This document shows, one piece after another, positions 34,814 to 44,954 of a stretch of DNA of 64,000 nucleotides; the stretch's first letter is position 1, and each line of letters starts with the position of its first letter. The position numbers were made by a program, and so were the translations under genes. The DNA comes from Streptomyces lanatus. Its GTDB lineage: Bacteria; Actinomycetota; Actinomycetes; Streptomycetales; Streptomycetaceae. The notes under the pieces were generated by a model. It saw nothing but the letters and a program-made list of their open reading frames with translations, had not been told where the DNA came from and did no database searches. The stretch lies in contig NZ_BNBM01000010.1 of the NCBI RefSeq assembly GCF_014655715.1, positions 224,800 to 288,799 of the forward strand, written 5' to 3'.

Positions 34814-36592
34814 TCAGGAACTGCTCGCCTGCCAGCCCTTGAGGACCGCCGAGAACTGCTTCCGAGTCGGCTCCCAGTCCTTCACCGGCGAGGAGATGTA
34901 GATCGCGTACTCCGTGCCGTCCCGGTCGATGTACGCCTGGTCGATGGCGCGGCGCGGCCCCGGGAAGGGCGTGTCCTTGGGCTGCGCGGTCCAGGTGTAG
35001 TCCCACAGGGCGCCGTCGCGGTCGCGGTAGAGGTTCTCCTTCAGGGACACCCGCTGATAGCCGACCAGCCGCCGGCTCACCTGCTGCTCCAGGTCGGCCA
35101 TGTGGTCGTAGGCCTTCGCGAAGTCGGGCGAGGTGTCCACGGCGATCCGCACGAAGTGCTCACCGCCGTCCGGCGTGTAGTCGACCTGCTGGAGGCCCTC
35201 GTACTCCTTGCCGACGACCTCCCGCTCCCAGCCCTTGGGCAGATAGAGGCTGAAGCCGAGGGGGTCCTTGTACTGGACCCAGGACGACGGAACGCCGCCC
35301 TCCGGCCCCACCGACTCACCCTCGGTGGGACCCTGAGTGGACGATGACGAGGCCGGCGTACCGCCGCCGCCCGGCAGCCCCCACTTCTGGAGCACCACCG
35401 CGGTACCGCCGCCGATGATCGCGGCGAGCGCGATGACGAGGGCGAGCGTGCGCAGCCGGCGGCGCTTGCGGGGCGGGTGGGCGGACGGACCGTGCGGGGC
35501 TCCGGTGCCCGAGGTGTCGTACGGCCGTCCGATCGTCGTCGGCCGGCCCATCGGGGGGTACGGCGTGCTGGTGGCCGGGGTCGCGGGCCCGGTGGGAGCG
35601 TGCGGGGGCATCCCGGCGTGCGAGGGCGTCCCGGCGTGCGGGGAGCCCGTGTGCGCCTCCGGCGGGTACCCCGCGCTGTGGTATCCGCCGCTGTGCGCCT
35701 CCGGCTCGTACCGGTTGTGCTGGGTCGGCACATACACCTGCGCCGCATGCGGCCGGCGCCCCTCCGCCGCCTCGGCCAGCATCTGCTCGGCCTCTGCCGC
35801 GTCGGGGCGGGTGGCCGGATCCTTGCGCAGCAGGGCGGTGATCACGGGCGCGAGCGGTCCCGCGTACTGCGGATCGGCCGCCTCCTCCTCGACGACCGCC
35901 TGCATGGTGCCCAGCGGAGAGGTACGGCGGAACGGCGAGCGGCCCTCGACGGCCGTGTACAGCGTCGCGCCGAGCGCCCACAGGTCAGAGGAGGGGCCGG
36001 GGTCATGGCCGCGGACCCGCTCGGGGGCGAGGTAGTCGACCGAGCCGACCACCTCTCCGGTGCGGGTGATGGTGGTGTCGCCCTCGATCTGGGCGATACC
36101 GAAGTCGGTCAGCAGGACGCGGCCGTCGTCGGCGGAGAGCAGTACGTTGCCGGGCTTGACGTCGCGGTGCAGCACCCCGGCGGAGTGCGCGGCGCGCAGC
36201 GCCCGCAGCACCCACAGGCCGATCCGGGCGGCCTCGGCCGGCTCGACGCGTCCCTGCTCCTTGACGGCGTCGGCCAGCGAGTGGCCCTCGACCAGCTCCA
36301 TCACGATCCACGGCCGACCGTCGTGCTCCAGCACATCGTGCACGGTGACGACGGCCGAGTGATTGATCCGCGCGGCGGCCCGCGCCTCGGCCCGGGTACG
36401 GGCCAGCAAGCGCTCCTGGTCACTCTCGGAGACGTAGAGCGCGGCGGTCAGCTCCTTGATGGCGACGGCCCGATGCAGCACCTCATCGTGCGCACGCCAG
36501 ACCCGGCCCATACCGCCGCTGCCGATCGCGTCGGCGAGCCGGTAGCGACCCGAAACGAGCTGGCCCTGCATCTGATTCACGTTGCCCCGCAT
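34814..36592 (-). CDS. Membrane Ser/Thr protein kinase, array member 4
   Basis: The protein is 592 residues. The kinase domain (GSGGMG, VAIKEL, HRDVKPGN, DFG, APERVRG) is complete. The cytoplasmic linker is His/Gly/Pro-rich with several THAG/SHAG-like repeats. The transmembrane helix is LRTLALVIALAAIIGGGTAVVL. The extracellular domain (WVQYKDPLGFSLYLPKGWERE ...) shows the array-wide LPxGW pattern. The start is placed at MRGNVNQMQGQ; MQGQ at 36571 is an alternative and neither has a strong Shine-Dalgarno. Confidence 0.92.
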   Translation of the reverse strand: MRGNVNQMQGQLVSGRYRLADAIGSGGMGRVWRAHDEVLHRAVAIKELTAALYVSESDQERLLARTRAEARAAARINHSAVVTVHDVLEHDGRPWIVMELVEGHSLADAVKEQGRVEPAEAARIGLWVLRALRAAHSAGVLHRDVKPGNVLLSADDGRVLLTDFGIAQIEGDTTITRTGEVVGSVDYLAPERVRGHDPGPSSDLWALGATLYTAVEGRSPFRRTSPLGTMQAVVEEEAADPQYAGPLAPVITALLRKDPATRPDAAEAEQMLAEAAEGRRPHAAQVYVPTQHNRYEPEAHSGGYHSAGYPPEAHTGSPHAGTPSHAGMPPHAPTGPATPATSTPYPPMGRPTTIGRPYDTSGTGAPHGPSAHPPRKRRRLRTLALVIALAAIIGGGTAVVLQKWGLPGGGGTPASSSSTQGPTEGESVGPEGGVPSSWVQYKDPLGFSLYLPKGWEREVVGKEYEGLQQVDYTPDGGEHFVRIAVDTSPDFAKAYDHMADLEQQVSRRLVGYQRVSLKENLYRDRDGALWDYTWTAQPKDTPFPGPRRAIDQAYIDRDGTEYAIYISSPVKDWEPTRKQFSAVLKGWQASSS

Positions 36593-36723
36593 TGCTCTTG
36601 ACAGGGTCAGGTTAAGGACCGGCCGACGCGACCGGAACCACGGGGGTGCCAAGGAGACCGCACTGTGATGGTTGTCGCTTTCGACATCTGGAAGCAACCA
36701 TCACCCTGCGTCCGCGCACCACG

Positions 36724-39387
36724 TCATCCGGTGACCTGATACGTCGCCGAGGCCTGCTCGAACAGCCGCGTCACTTCGTCCCGCTCGGCGTCCGGGCCAC
36801 GCAGCTGCACCACGTGGTACCGCCCGTCGACCAGTATCGCGAGATTGCGCACGAACAGCTCGCGCCCCTGGCCATCGGTCCAGGTGAACTGCCCCTCGGC
36901 CATGATCCGCTCGCCGACCTGAATGGTCTTCAGCCCACCGGAGGAGGCCCAGCTGGAGTCACGGTAGGGCTGCAACTCCCGCTCGTGCTCCCGCTGGTAG
37001 ACCATCGGGTCGCTGCCGTACTGCTCCGCGGTGTCCCGCCCCGGCACGAGGACGAGGTCGAAGTCGCCGTGCGAGTACACGATCTGCCCGCTTCCGTTCT
37101 TCGGCGCGCGGTTCCATCCATTGGCCACCGCGACCTGGAATCCCGCGTCGTCCTTACGCAGCGTGAAGCCATCGGGGACGTCGGGGTCGTTGCTCTGCGT
37201 CTCGTCGGAACCGGCCGACTCCGAGGGGCCGTTGCCGGACTCCGGAGTGGTCTGGTCGGGCCGCGGCTCGCTGCTGGCGTCGGCCGAACCGTCGGGCTCC
37301 GCGTCGCCGACCTGGCCCGCGGCGCCGGTGCGACCGGCGTCGGCCGTGGCGCCTTCGCCCTGATCGGCCTTCGGCATGAACATCATGGCGTACGCGATCG
37401 CCGCGGCCATGCCGAGCAGCACCAGCACCAGCAGCGTCCGCCCGAGCCTGCGGGGCGAATGCTCCGCCTCCCGCTTGGCCCGCTTGTGCCGCCCGTGATG
37501 CGCGGGCAGCCCGGCCCGGCGCCTGCGCACCAGCTCACCGCGGCGCCGCACGATGGGCAGCCGGTTCGGATCGACCGGCGGCGCGGCGACGACATGCGCA
37601 CCGGCCTCCGGCTCCGGCGCGGACCGCACCAGCGAACGCAGCCAGCCCCGCAACTCCTCGAAGTCCAGGCGCTCGGTGGGGTCCTGACGCAGCAGCGACT
37701 CCACGACGGGCCTGAGCGAACCGCACTCCTCGGCGTACGCGGGCGGCTCCGCGCACACCATCTGCACCAACTCGGCCGTCGACTCCTCCGGATACGGCGC
37801 ATGCCCCTGCACCGCCCGGAACAGCAACGCCCCCAAAGCCCAGAGATCCGTCGCGGGCCCGATCGGCGCGGCCAACTGCCAGTTCTCATGCACCGGCCCC
37901 GCCTGCTCCGGCGCCCATCGCTCGGTCACGGGCCCCACGACAGCCATCCGAGCCTGCCGCGCCCGCTCCGCGGCGAGCGCGGTGGCGGGACCTCGGGTGC
38001 CGCGGGGGGTGGGGGTGGGGGTGACGAGGTCGTTCCAGCGGGTGGGGGGTGGAGTGGGCGTGGAGGTGGGGGTGGGCGCGGGGGTGCCGGGCTTGGTGAG
38101 TGGGGTGGGGGTGCCGGGGGCCGGGAGACCTGGCCCGGAGGGGTTAGCGGGAGTCGGGAGGCCCTGGGCCGGGAAAGCGCCGGTGTCCGGGCCCGCCGAG
38201 GGCAGGGCCACCCGCCCGGTGCTGTCGTCGGTCGGTGTGCCACCGGCGCCTATGCGCGGCGCGGCGCCGTGCCAGGGCGTGGCCTGTACACCGTACGGGT
38301 CGGCGATCTGCCCCGGGGGCGTCGTCGCGCCGTTGCCGGAGGGGTACGGCTGCTGCGCCGCGCCGTTGGTCTGGGGTGACGGGCCCACTTCGGGCATCGT
38401 GCGGGCCCCGGGCAACGCGACGCGTCCGTTCTGCCCGCCCTCCTGCACCCGGGCAGCGGCACGGGCGCCGGCCCGATACGCGGCGATCGCCCCGGCACGC
38501 GCGGCCCTGATGTCCCCACCGGCCTCCAGCGCACCGCGCGACTCCGCCGAACCATCCGCGTCGGCGCTCGCGTCGGCTCCGGGCACCGGCAGCCCACCGG
38601 CCGCCCGCGCCTCGATGGCAGCTCGCCGAGCGGCCTCGGGATCCGTGGCACCGGAAGGCCCAGGGGCACCGAAGCCCCCGCCGGTAGCCGGTCCACCGCC
38701 CGGAACCGGCCCGGCACCCGGTGCGGTACCGCCCCCGGTCTCGCCCCCGCCCCCGTCCTCGGCCGGCACCGGGTCATACCCGCACAGTGCCTCCTCCGCG
38801 GCCCCGACCGCGAGCCCGGTCAGCATGACCCGGCCGTCGTCGCAGACGAGCACCGTGCGGGCGGTGATGTTGCGGTGGACCCAGCCATGCGCATGCAGTA
38901 CCCGCAGCGCCATGAGCACATCGGAGGCGACCTCGGCCGCCCGATACGGAGTCAGGGGCTTCTCGGCGAGCAGCGCGGCCAGCGGACGGGCGGCCACCAA
39001 CTCACTCACTATCCACAACGAGCCGCCCTCGGCGAACACGTCGAAGACCTGGTCGAGCCGCGGATGGTCGGGGATCCGCGCCGTGGCCTGCGCGGCCTCG
39101 ACCGCCCGCCGTACGGCGGGGTCGCTGGGCCGGCGCGGACTCGAAGGCGCCGAGGGCCGTCGCCCCGCCCCGCGCTCCCTGGTGTCCCGAGGGGTGAAGC
39201 CGTCGGGCAGCCCCTCGGCGTCGAGCACCTCAGCCTCGACGACTTCGGGCAACGGCACCTGCCGGACCAGGACTTCCTGCCCGCTGTAGGTGTCGAAGGC
39301 CCGGGTCTCGGTGAGTTCGTACTCGTCGGAGGGCGGCAGCGGCAGGCGGTAGCGGTCGGCGAGTACGCGACCCGCGTAGTCCTCCAC
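36724..39387 (-). CDS. Membrane pseudokinase, array member 5
   Basis: The protein is 887 residues from GTG 39387 (GGAGG six bases upstream). It keeps the kinase architecture but lacks catalytic residues. There is no glycine loop, the ATP lysine is Arg (VLVRQ, about residue 42), HRD is HRN (171-173) and DFG is GLA (191-193). About 280 residues of Gly/Pro/Ala-rich sequence are inserted in the activation segment before a recognisable C-lobe (ATDLWALGALLFRAVQGHAPY). One transmembrane helix (LGRTLLVLVLLGMAAAIAYAMM) and an extracellular domain (GFTLRKDDAGFQVAVANGWNR...) follow. The likely role is a scaffold or regulator of the neighbouring active kinases, in the style of other bacterial pseudokinases. 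Confidence 0.9.
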   Translation of the reverse strand: MEDYAGRVLADRYRLPLPPSDEYELTETRAFDTYSGQEVLVRQVPLPEVVEAEVLDAEGLPDGFTPRDTRERGAGRRPSAPSSPRRPSDPAVRRAVEAAQATARIPDHPRLDQVFDVFAEGGSLWIVSELVAARPLAALLAEKPLTPYRAAEVASDVLMALRVLHAHGWVHRNITARTVLVCDDGRVMLTGLAVGAAEEALCGYDPVPAEDGGGGETGGGTAPGAGPVPGGGPATGGGFGAPGPSGATDPEAARRAAIEARAAGGLPVPGADASADADGSAESRGALEAGGDIRAARAGAIAAYRAGARAAARVQEGGQNGRVALPGARTMPEVGPSPQTNGAAQQPYPSGNGATTPPGQIADPYGVQATPWHGAAPRIGAGGTPTDDSTGRVALPSAGPDTGAFPAQGLPTPANPSGPGLPAPGTPTPLTKPGTPAPTPTSTPTPPPTRWNDLVTPTPTPRGTRGPATALAAERARQARMAVVGPVTERWAPEQAGPVHENWQLAAPIGPATDLWALGALLFRAVQGHAPYPEESTAELVQMVCAEPPAYAEECGSLRPVVESLLRQDPTERLDFEELRGWLRSLVRSAPEPEAGAHVVAAPPVDPNRLPIVRRRGELVRRRRAGLPAHHGRHKRAKREAEHSPRRLGRTLLVLVLLGMAAAIAYAMMFMPKADQGEGATADAGRTGAAGQVGDAEPDGSADASSEPRPDQTTPESGNGPSESAGSDETQSNDPDVPDGFTLRKDDAGFQVAVANGWNRAPKNGSGQIVYSHGDFDLVLVPGRDTAEQYGSDPMVYQREHERELQPYRDSSWASSGGLKTIQVGERIMAEGQFTWTDGQGRELFVRNLAILVDGRYHVVQLRGPDAERDEVTRLFEQASATYQVTG

Positions 39388-39571
39388 GTTGCCTCCCCCG
39401 GCCGCCCGGTTGGTCAATTCCGTTCGCCTTGCGTCGCGTTCCGGACGCCCGACTGAATGCGCACGGTCCGCAAGCTTTCACGATACGTGCCGGAGGCAAC
39501 CCACAAAGAGGGGTTGCCGGATCTCACCGTTCAAACCCCAACTTCACAAGCCGAAACGCCTACCGCTCACC

Positions 39572-41695
39572 TCACGATTTCGGCTTGAACGAACCGGTCA
39601 GGGTGTTCCATGTGTCCTTGCGCAGCTCGCTGTCCCAGTCGGCGGCCTTCGCGCTGTACATCAGCGCATAGCCCTGATGGTCGTTCACGACGAACCCACG
39701 GTCGATCGTCCGGTACTTCGTACCGCCCTCGGCATAGGTGAACTCCCAGTCGGCGGTGTTCCAGCCGCGGTACTCCACCGCCTCTATACGGATCCTGTCG
39801 TACTGCGAGCGGCCCATGTACTGCTCCTGGTTCTTCCAATCCGCCACCGGGTCGTCCTGCGGCGTGGACGTCCAGGCGATGAGCAGCTTCTGCCCGTCGG
39901 GCCCGGTGAACCGGTCGCCCGCCGACCCCGAGGACTGGAACTTCCATGCCTCGGGCAGCCCGATCGAGTACCCCTGACCGCCCTTGTGCGTCGAGGCGGC
40001 CCCGCTGTCCCCACCGGACCCCGCCTCGGCGCCGCTGCCACCGGTCGCGCTGGCCTCGGCACTCGGCGTCTTCCCGGCGTCCGCGTCGGAACCCGACCCG
40101 GAGCCATCGCTACCGGACTTGTCGCCGTCCGTACGCGTACCGTCGTCCTGGTCCTTCTTGGTGTCCGCACTCGCGCTCGCCTTGGCGGAGGCCTTGGCCC
40201 CGCCCCCGCCGGAAGCCCCGGTGGAGTCACCGCCGTCGCGCAGCGCGATGGCCAGCACCACACCGATCACGGCGAGCGCCACGACCACCGCGATGATCAC
40301 CAGGGTCCGCCTGGGCACCACATCGGTCAGCGGCGCTCTCGGCGCGGGCCGCGGCGGCAGATCCGGTGGCGGCATCACGGGCCATCCCGAACTCCGCCCC
40401 CCGCTCTGCCCGTTCCCCGCCTTCGCCTCCCGCTCACCAGAACCGGCTCCGGCACCGGCCTCGGCACCCACGGCGGAACCGGAAGCCCCGGAACCCGGCT
40501 CCGAACTCCCGGCCCCCGTGGACGCCCCAGCGGCCGCGCCACCGTCGGACTCGGACTGGGATTGGGACTGGGAAACCGCCTTCTCACTCCCGGACCTGCC
40601 ACGCACGGCAGCCCCGGCCGCCCCCGCACTCACCGCGGCCTTCCGCACGGAACGCAACGCCCCGCGCAACCGCTCCCCGGCCTCCTCGCCCCGCTTCCCC
40701 GCTTCCCCGGACCCAGCCCCGGACCCGGCATCCGAGCCCGAACGCCCCTTGCCCTTGGTCCTGTCCGGCTGCGGCGGCAACGGCACGACCTTGGTCGCGT
40801 CCACCGGCTCCGGCTCGTCCTTCGGCTCGGGCGCATGGATGACGGCGTTGAGCATCGCCCGCGCACCGGCGTCGTCCAGCCGCTTCTCGGGGTCCTTGGT
40901 GAGCAGGCCGTAGATGACGTCCTTCAGCGGTCCGGCGTTCTTCGGCTCCTCCAGCGGCTCGGTCATCACCGCGGTGAGCGTGGCGATCGCGGAGCCCTTG
41001 TCGTACGGCGGCACACCCTCGACCGACGCGTACAACAACCCGCCGAGCGACCACAGATCGGCCGCGCGACCCGGCTTGTGACCGCGGGCCCGCTCCGGGG
41101 AGATGTAGGAGGGCGCGCCGACGAGCATGCCGGTCGAGGTGATGGACGGGTCGCCCTCGACCTGGGCGATGCCGAAGTCGGTGAGCACGACCCGGTCGGT
41201 GTCGGACTCCAGCAGGACGTTCGACGGTTTCACGTCGCGGTGCAGGATGCCCTCACGGTGCGCGGAACGCAGCACGTCCAGCACGGCCAGACCCACCTGC
41301 GCCGCCCGCTTGGGCTCCAGCAGGCCGTCCTCCCGGATGACCTCGGCGAGCGACTTGCCCTCGACGAGTTCCATCACGATCCACGGCCGGTCGTCCTCGT
41401 CGACCACGTCGAACACGGTCACCGCGCTGTTGTTGCGGATCCGCGCGATCGCCTTGGCCTCACGCAGGGTGCGCGTGATCAGCCGCCGCTTCTCCTCCTC
41501 GTCGATGTTCGACGGGAATCGAAGCTCCTTGACGGCGACGGTCCGCCCCAGCGTCTCGTCGATGGCACGCCAGACCGTGCCCATGCCGCCCCGGCCGAGC
41601 ACTCCTCCGAGCCGGTACCGACCCGCGAGGAGACGCTCACGGTCGTCCTGACGAGTGTCCTGACGGGATGTCCCCGCCCGCTCCGCCTCCGACAT
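39572..41695 (-). CDS. Membrane Ser/Thr protein kinase, array member 6
   Basis: The protein is 707 residues from ATG 41695, with GAGGGG just upstream. The kinase domain (GRGGMG, VAVKEL, HRDVKPSN, DFG, SPERARG) is intact. The cytoplasmic linker is long (about residues 290-480) and rich in Gly/Ser/Ala/Arg. The transmembrane helix is RTLVIIAVVVALAVIGVVLAIAL. A Ser/Asp-rich stalk leads to a sensor domain beginning GYSIGLPEAWKFQSSGSAGD. It is the first gene of the array, divergent from a serine hydrolase with a 193-bp shared region. Confidence 0.93.
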   Translation of the reverse strand: MSEAERAGTSRQDTRQDDRERLLAGRYRLGGVLGRGGMGTVWRAIDETLGRTVAVKELRFPSNIDEEEKRRLITRTLREAKAIARIRNNSAVTVFDVVDEDDRPWIVMELVEGKSLAEVIREDGLLEPKRAAQVGLAVLDVLRSAHREGILHRDVKPSNVLLESDTDRVVLTDFGIAQVEGDPSITSTGMLVGAPSYISPERARGHKPGRAADLWSLGGLLYASVEGVPPYDKGSAIATLTAVMTEPLEEPKNAGPLKDVIYGLLTKDPEKRLDDAGARAMLNAVIHAPEPKDEPEPVDATKVVPLPPQPDRTKGKGRSGSDAGSGAGSGEAGKRGEEAGERLRGALRSVRKAAVSAGAAGAAVRGRSGSEKAVSQSQSQSESDGGAAAGASTGAGSSEPGSGASGSAVGAEAGAGAGSGEREAKAGNGQSGGRSSGWPVMPPPDLPPRPAPRAPLTDVVPRRTLVIIAVVVALAVIGVVLAIALRDGGDSTGASGGGGAKASAKASASADTKKDQDDGTRTDGDKSGSDGSGSGSDADAGKTPSAEASATGGSGAEAGSGGDSGAASTHKGGQGYSIGLPEAWKFQSSGSAGDRFTGPDGQKLLIAWTSTPQDDPVADWKNQEQYMGRSQYDRIRIEAVEYRGWNTADWEFTYAEGGTKYRTIDRGFVVNDHQGYALMYSAKAADWDSELRKDTWNTLTGSFKPKS

Positions 41696-41888
41696 GCGTC
41701 CCCTCATACAACCCGCCCTGACAGAGCCTCCATTGTCTCTCACCCGACAAGTGCCCGGCGCCCAGGGTGCCCCTGGCACCGCCACCCGACCGCACGACCC
41801 GGGCATCTCGCTCCCGAAGCACCCGGGGCCCGTCGCATCGCGCCTTCCGCCACCCGGCATGATGAGCCGCGACAAGGGAGGAACCCGT

Positions 41889-42992
41889 ATGGCCCGACCG
41901 TCGATGCCACCGCTTCGGACCCTACTGGCCGTTCCTGTGCTCCTGACGATTCTCGGCCTCGTGTCCCCGGCGGTCCTCGGCGTGTCCCTCACCGACTGGT
42001 CGGCCCTCACCGCCTCGTCGCCCTCCAGGCAGCCCCCCGCGACAAACGCCCTCCTCGCACGGCTCGTCACCCGGGGCAAGGCCCCCGCAGCGGCCTTGCT
42101 GACCCGCGAGAGAACAGGCACCCGTTACGTCCGGGCCGGCCAGGGCATCGCCCGCGCCGACCACTTCCGCGCCGGCAGCATGACGAAGACCTTCATCGCG
42201 ACGGTCGTGCTCCAACTGGCCGCCGAGCGACGGCTGTCCCTGTCGGACACGGTGGAGCGGCACCTGCCGGGCCTGGTGCGCGGGGCGGGCAACGACGGGC
42301 GCGCGCTGACCCTTCGTTCCCTGCTGACCCACACCAGCGGCCTGTACGACTTCACCGCGACGACCGGGGGCACCGTCCCCGTCACCCCGCTTCAGGCCGT
42401 ACGCATCGCGCTCACCCACCCTCCTGCCGACATCGGCGGCTTCTCCTACTCGAACACCAACTACGTGCTGCTCGGCCTGGTCATCGAGCGGGTCACCGGC
42501 CGCTCGTACGCCGTGGAGGCCGAGCGGCGCATCATCGCTCCGCTGGGTCTGACCGGCACCTCCTTCCCTGGATCCCGCACCTCGCTGCCCACCCCGCACG
42601 GCCGCGCCTACGCCACCGACGGGACTGATGTCACCGAACTCGACCCCCGGGTGGCGGGCGCGGCCGGCGAGCTGGTGACCACGCTCGCCGACCTCGACCG
42701 CTTCTACGCCGCGCTGCTGGGCGGCCGGTTGCTGCCCTCGCACTGGCTGCGCGAGATGCTCGACACCCGTGCCGCACACGGCTCGTACGGCATGGGGCTC
42801 ATCCCCGTGAAACTGCGCTGCGGCACCGTCGTATGGGGGCACAACGGGCGCATCTCCGGCAGCTACGTGCGCTCCGCGGCCACCGTCGGCGGTCGTCGTG
42901 TCCTGACCTTCCGGGTGAACACGACGGCGATCGCAGATCCCGGCCTCGAACCCCGGCTGCTCGCCGCCGAGTTCTGCCCTCGCACCCGGTAG
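41889..42992 (+). CDS. Secreted serine hydrolase (beta-lactamase / D-Ala-D-Ala carboxypeptidase family)
   Basis: The 367-residue protein has an N-terminal signal sequence (LRTLLAVPVLLTILGLVSPAV). The class C active-site triad motifs are present: SxxK in GSMTKTFIATVV, YxN in FSYSNTNYVLLGLV, and HxG in VVWGHNGRISGS. Members cleave peptidoglycan stem peptides or unrelated esters; the substrate is not assigned. ATG 41889 has GGGAGG at a suitable distance. Its divergence from the kinase array fits an envelope function, by context. Confidence 0.9.
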   Translation: MARPSMPPLRTLLAVPVLLTILGLVSPAVLGVSLTDWSALTASSPSRQPPATNALLARLVTRGKAPAAALLTRERTGTRYVRAGQGIARADHFRAGSMTKTFIATVVLQLAAERRLSLSDTVERHLPGLVRGAGNDGRALTLRSLLTHTSGLYDFTATTGGTVPVTPLQAVRIALTHPPADIGGFSYSNTNYVLLGLVIERVTGRSYAVEAERRIIAPLGLTGTSFPGSRTSLPTPHGRAYATDGTDVTELDPRVAGAAGELVTTLADLDRFYAALLGGRLLPSHWLREMLDTRAAHGSYGMGLIPVKLRCGTVVWGHNGRISGSYVRSAATVGGRRVLTFRVNTTAIADPGLEPRLLAAEFCPRTR

Positions 42993-43131
42993 AACGGCCG
43001 GGGTTCGAGCAGAGATCCCGACCTCGACCACCCGTTCGGGTGACGTTCTCCGCCCGTGACGCGGCCGGCGCGCCTGACCCCTGGCCCTTGGTCCTTGGTC
43101 CTTGGCCCCTGGCTCCCGGCCCCCCCGGCTC

Positions 43132-44838
43132 CTACAACGGCACGATGTCCGGCGCCCCCAACCGCGCCGCGTCCGCCGTCAGGTCGTCCGGCTGGCGCTG
43201 CGACTCCCGTTCGGCCTCCACCCGCTTCTGGTAGTGCTCGATCTCGCGCTCGATGTGGTCCTTGTCCCAGCCCAGCACCGGCGCCATCAGCTCGGCCGCC
43301 TCACGCGCACACCCCGTGCCGCGGTCGAACGTCTCGATGGAGATGCGGGTCCGCCGGGTCAGCGCGTCGTCCAGATGCCGTGCCCCCTCGTGCGAGGCGG
43401 CGTACACGATCTCGGCACGCAGATAGTCGTCGGCGGACTGCAGGGGCTCGCCCAGCGCGGGGTCCGCGGTGATGAGTTCGAGCACCTCCTCCGCGAGCGC
43501 GCCGAACCGGTTCAACAGGTGCTCGACACGGACCACATGAAGCCCGGTCCGCGCCGCGATCCGCGCTCGCGCGTTCCACAGCGCCCGGTATCCCTCCGCG
43601 CCCACCAGCGGGATGTCCTCCGTCACGCATTCGGCGACCCGCATGTCGAGCGCGTGCACCGCCGCGTCCACCGCGTCCTTGGCCATCACCCGGTACGTCG
43701 TGTACTTGCCGCCCGCGACCACGACGAGCCCCGGCACGGGATGCGCCACGGTGTGCTCGCGGGACAGCTTGCTGGTGGCGTCCGACTCCCCCGCGAGCAG
43801 GGGCCGCAGTCCGGCGTACACGCCCTCCACGTCGTCGCGTGTCAGCGGCACCGCGAGCACCGAGTTCACATGTTCCAGCAGGTAGTCGATGTCCGCGCTG
43901 GACGCGGCGGGGTGGGCCTTGTCGAGGTCCCAGTCGGTGTCGGTGGTGCCGACGATCCAGTGCCGGCCCCAGGGGATGACGAACAGCACGGACTTCTCGG
44001 TGCGCAGGATCAGCCCTGTCGAGGAGTGGATGCGGTCCTTGGGGACGACGAGGTGGATGCCCTTGGAGGCGCGCACATGGAACTGCCCGCGCTCGCCCAC
44101 CATCGACTGGGTGTCGTCGGTCCACACCCCGGTCGCGTTGACGATCTGCTTGGCGCGGATCTCGTACTCCCCGCCCGCCTCGACGTCCTGCACCCGGGCC
44201 CCGACGACACGCTCGCCCTCACGCAGAAACGCGGTCACGCGCGCGCGGTTGGCGACTGTCGCACCGTAGGCCGCCGCCGTGCGCACGAGGGTGGCCACAT
44301 AGCGGGCGTCGTCCATCTGGGCGTCGTAGTACTGCAGCCCGCCGACCAGGGCCTCCCGCTTCAGTGCCGGGGCGATGCGCAGGGCGTTGCGGCGGCTGAG
44401 GTGGCGGTGCATGGGCAGGCCCCGGCCATGGGTACGCGCCATCGACATGACGTCGTAGAGCATGACGCCGGCCCCGGCGTACAGCCGCTCCCAGCCCTTG
44501 TACTGAAGCGGATACAGGAACGGCACCGGCTTGACCAGGTGCGGGGCGAGCCGCTCAAGGAGCAGCCCACGCTCCTTCAACGCCTCCCGTACGAGTGCGA
44601 AGTCGAGCATCTCCAGATAGCGCAGGCCGCCATGGATCAGCTTGCTGGACCTGCTCGACGTGCCCGAGGCCCAGTCGCGGGCCTCGACCAGGCCGGTGGA
44701 CAGTCCGCGCGTGACCGCGTCGAGCGCCGTGCCCGCGCCCACGACGCCGCCGCCCACGACCAGTAGGTCCAGCTCGCGCTCGGCCATTGCCGCCAGTGAC
44801 TCGGCGCGCTCCGCCGGTCCCAGTGTCGCTGTCCTCAC
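43132..44838 (-). CDS. glpD: Aerobic glycerol-3-phosphate dehydrogenase
   Basis: The 568-residue FAD enzyme oxidises glycerol-3-phosphate to dihydroxyacetone phosphate at the membrane and passes electrons to quinone. The FAD motif DLLVVGGGVVGAGTALDAVT, the substrate region SSRSSKLIHGGLRYLE and VVAGGKYTTYRVMAKDAVDAAV are all typical. The C-terminal helical domain (LNRFGALAEEVLELI) is complete. Length is normal. It is divergent from the nucleotide-sugar dehydrogenase. No transporter or glycerol kinase gene is adjacent. Confidence 0.95.
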   Translation of the reverse strand: MRTATLGPAERAESLAAMAERELDLLVVGGGVVGAGTALDAVTRGLSTGLVEARDWASGTSSRSSKLIHGGLRYLEMLDFALVREALKERGLLLERLAPHLVKPVPFLYPLQYKGWERLYAGAGVMLYDVMSMARTHGRGLPMHRHLSRRNALRIAPALKREALVGGLQYYDAQMDDARYVATLVRTAAAYGATVANRARVTAFLREGERVVGARVQDVEAGGEYEIRAKQIVNATGVWTDDTQSMVGERGQFHVRASKGIHLVVPKDRIHSSTGLILRTEKSVLFVIPWGRHWIVGTTDTDWDLDKAHPAASSADIDYLLEHVNSVLAVPLTRDDVEGVYAGLRPLLAGESDATSKLSREHTVAHPVPGLVVVAGGKYTTYRVMAKDAVDAAVHALDMRVAECVTEDIPLVGAEGYRALWNARARIAARTGLHVVRVEHLLNRFGALAEEVLELITADPALGEPLQSADDYLRAEIVYAASHEGARHLDDALTRRTRISIETFDRGTGCAREAAELMAPVLGWDKDHIEREIEHYQKRVEAERESQRQPDDLTADAARLGAPDIVPL

Positions 44839-44954
44839 CGCTGCCTCCCGCTCATCGGTCGGTCAGGCCGCACCCGTCGGCGAAGCCCGGTTCGAACCCC
44901 CCATGCCCAAAATTCTGACCGGGTTGCCCGACTTCAGCCACCACTCACCCTCAG

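Noticed and set aside
44878..44905. T-loop-like GGTTCGAACC near the glpD start
   Set aside because: No acceptor, D or anticodon arms can be folded around it; it is a short palindrome.
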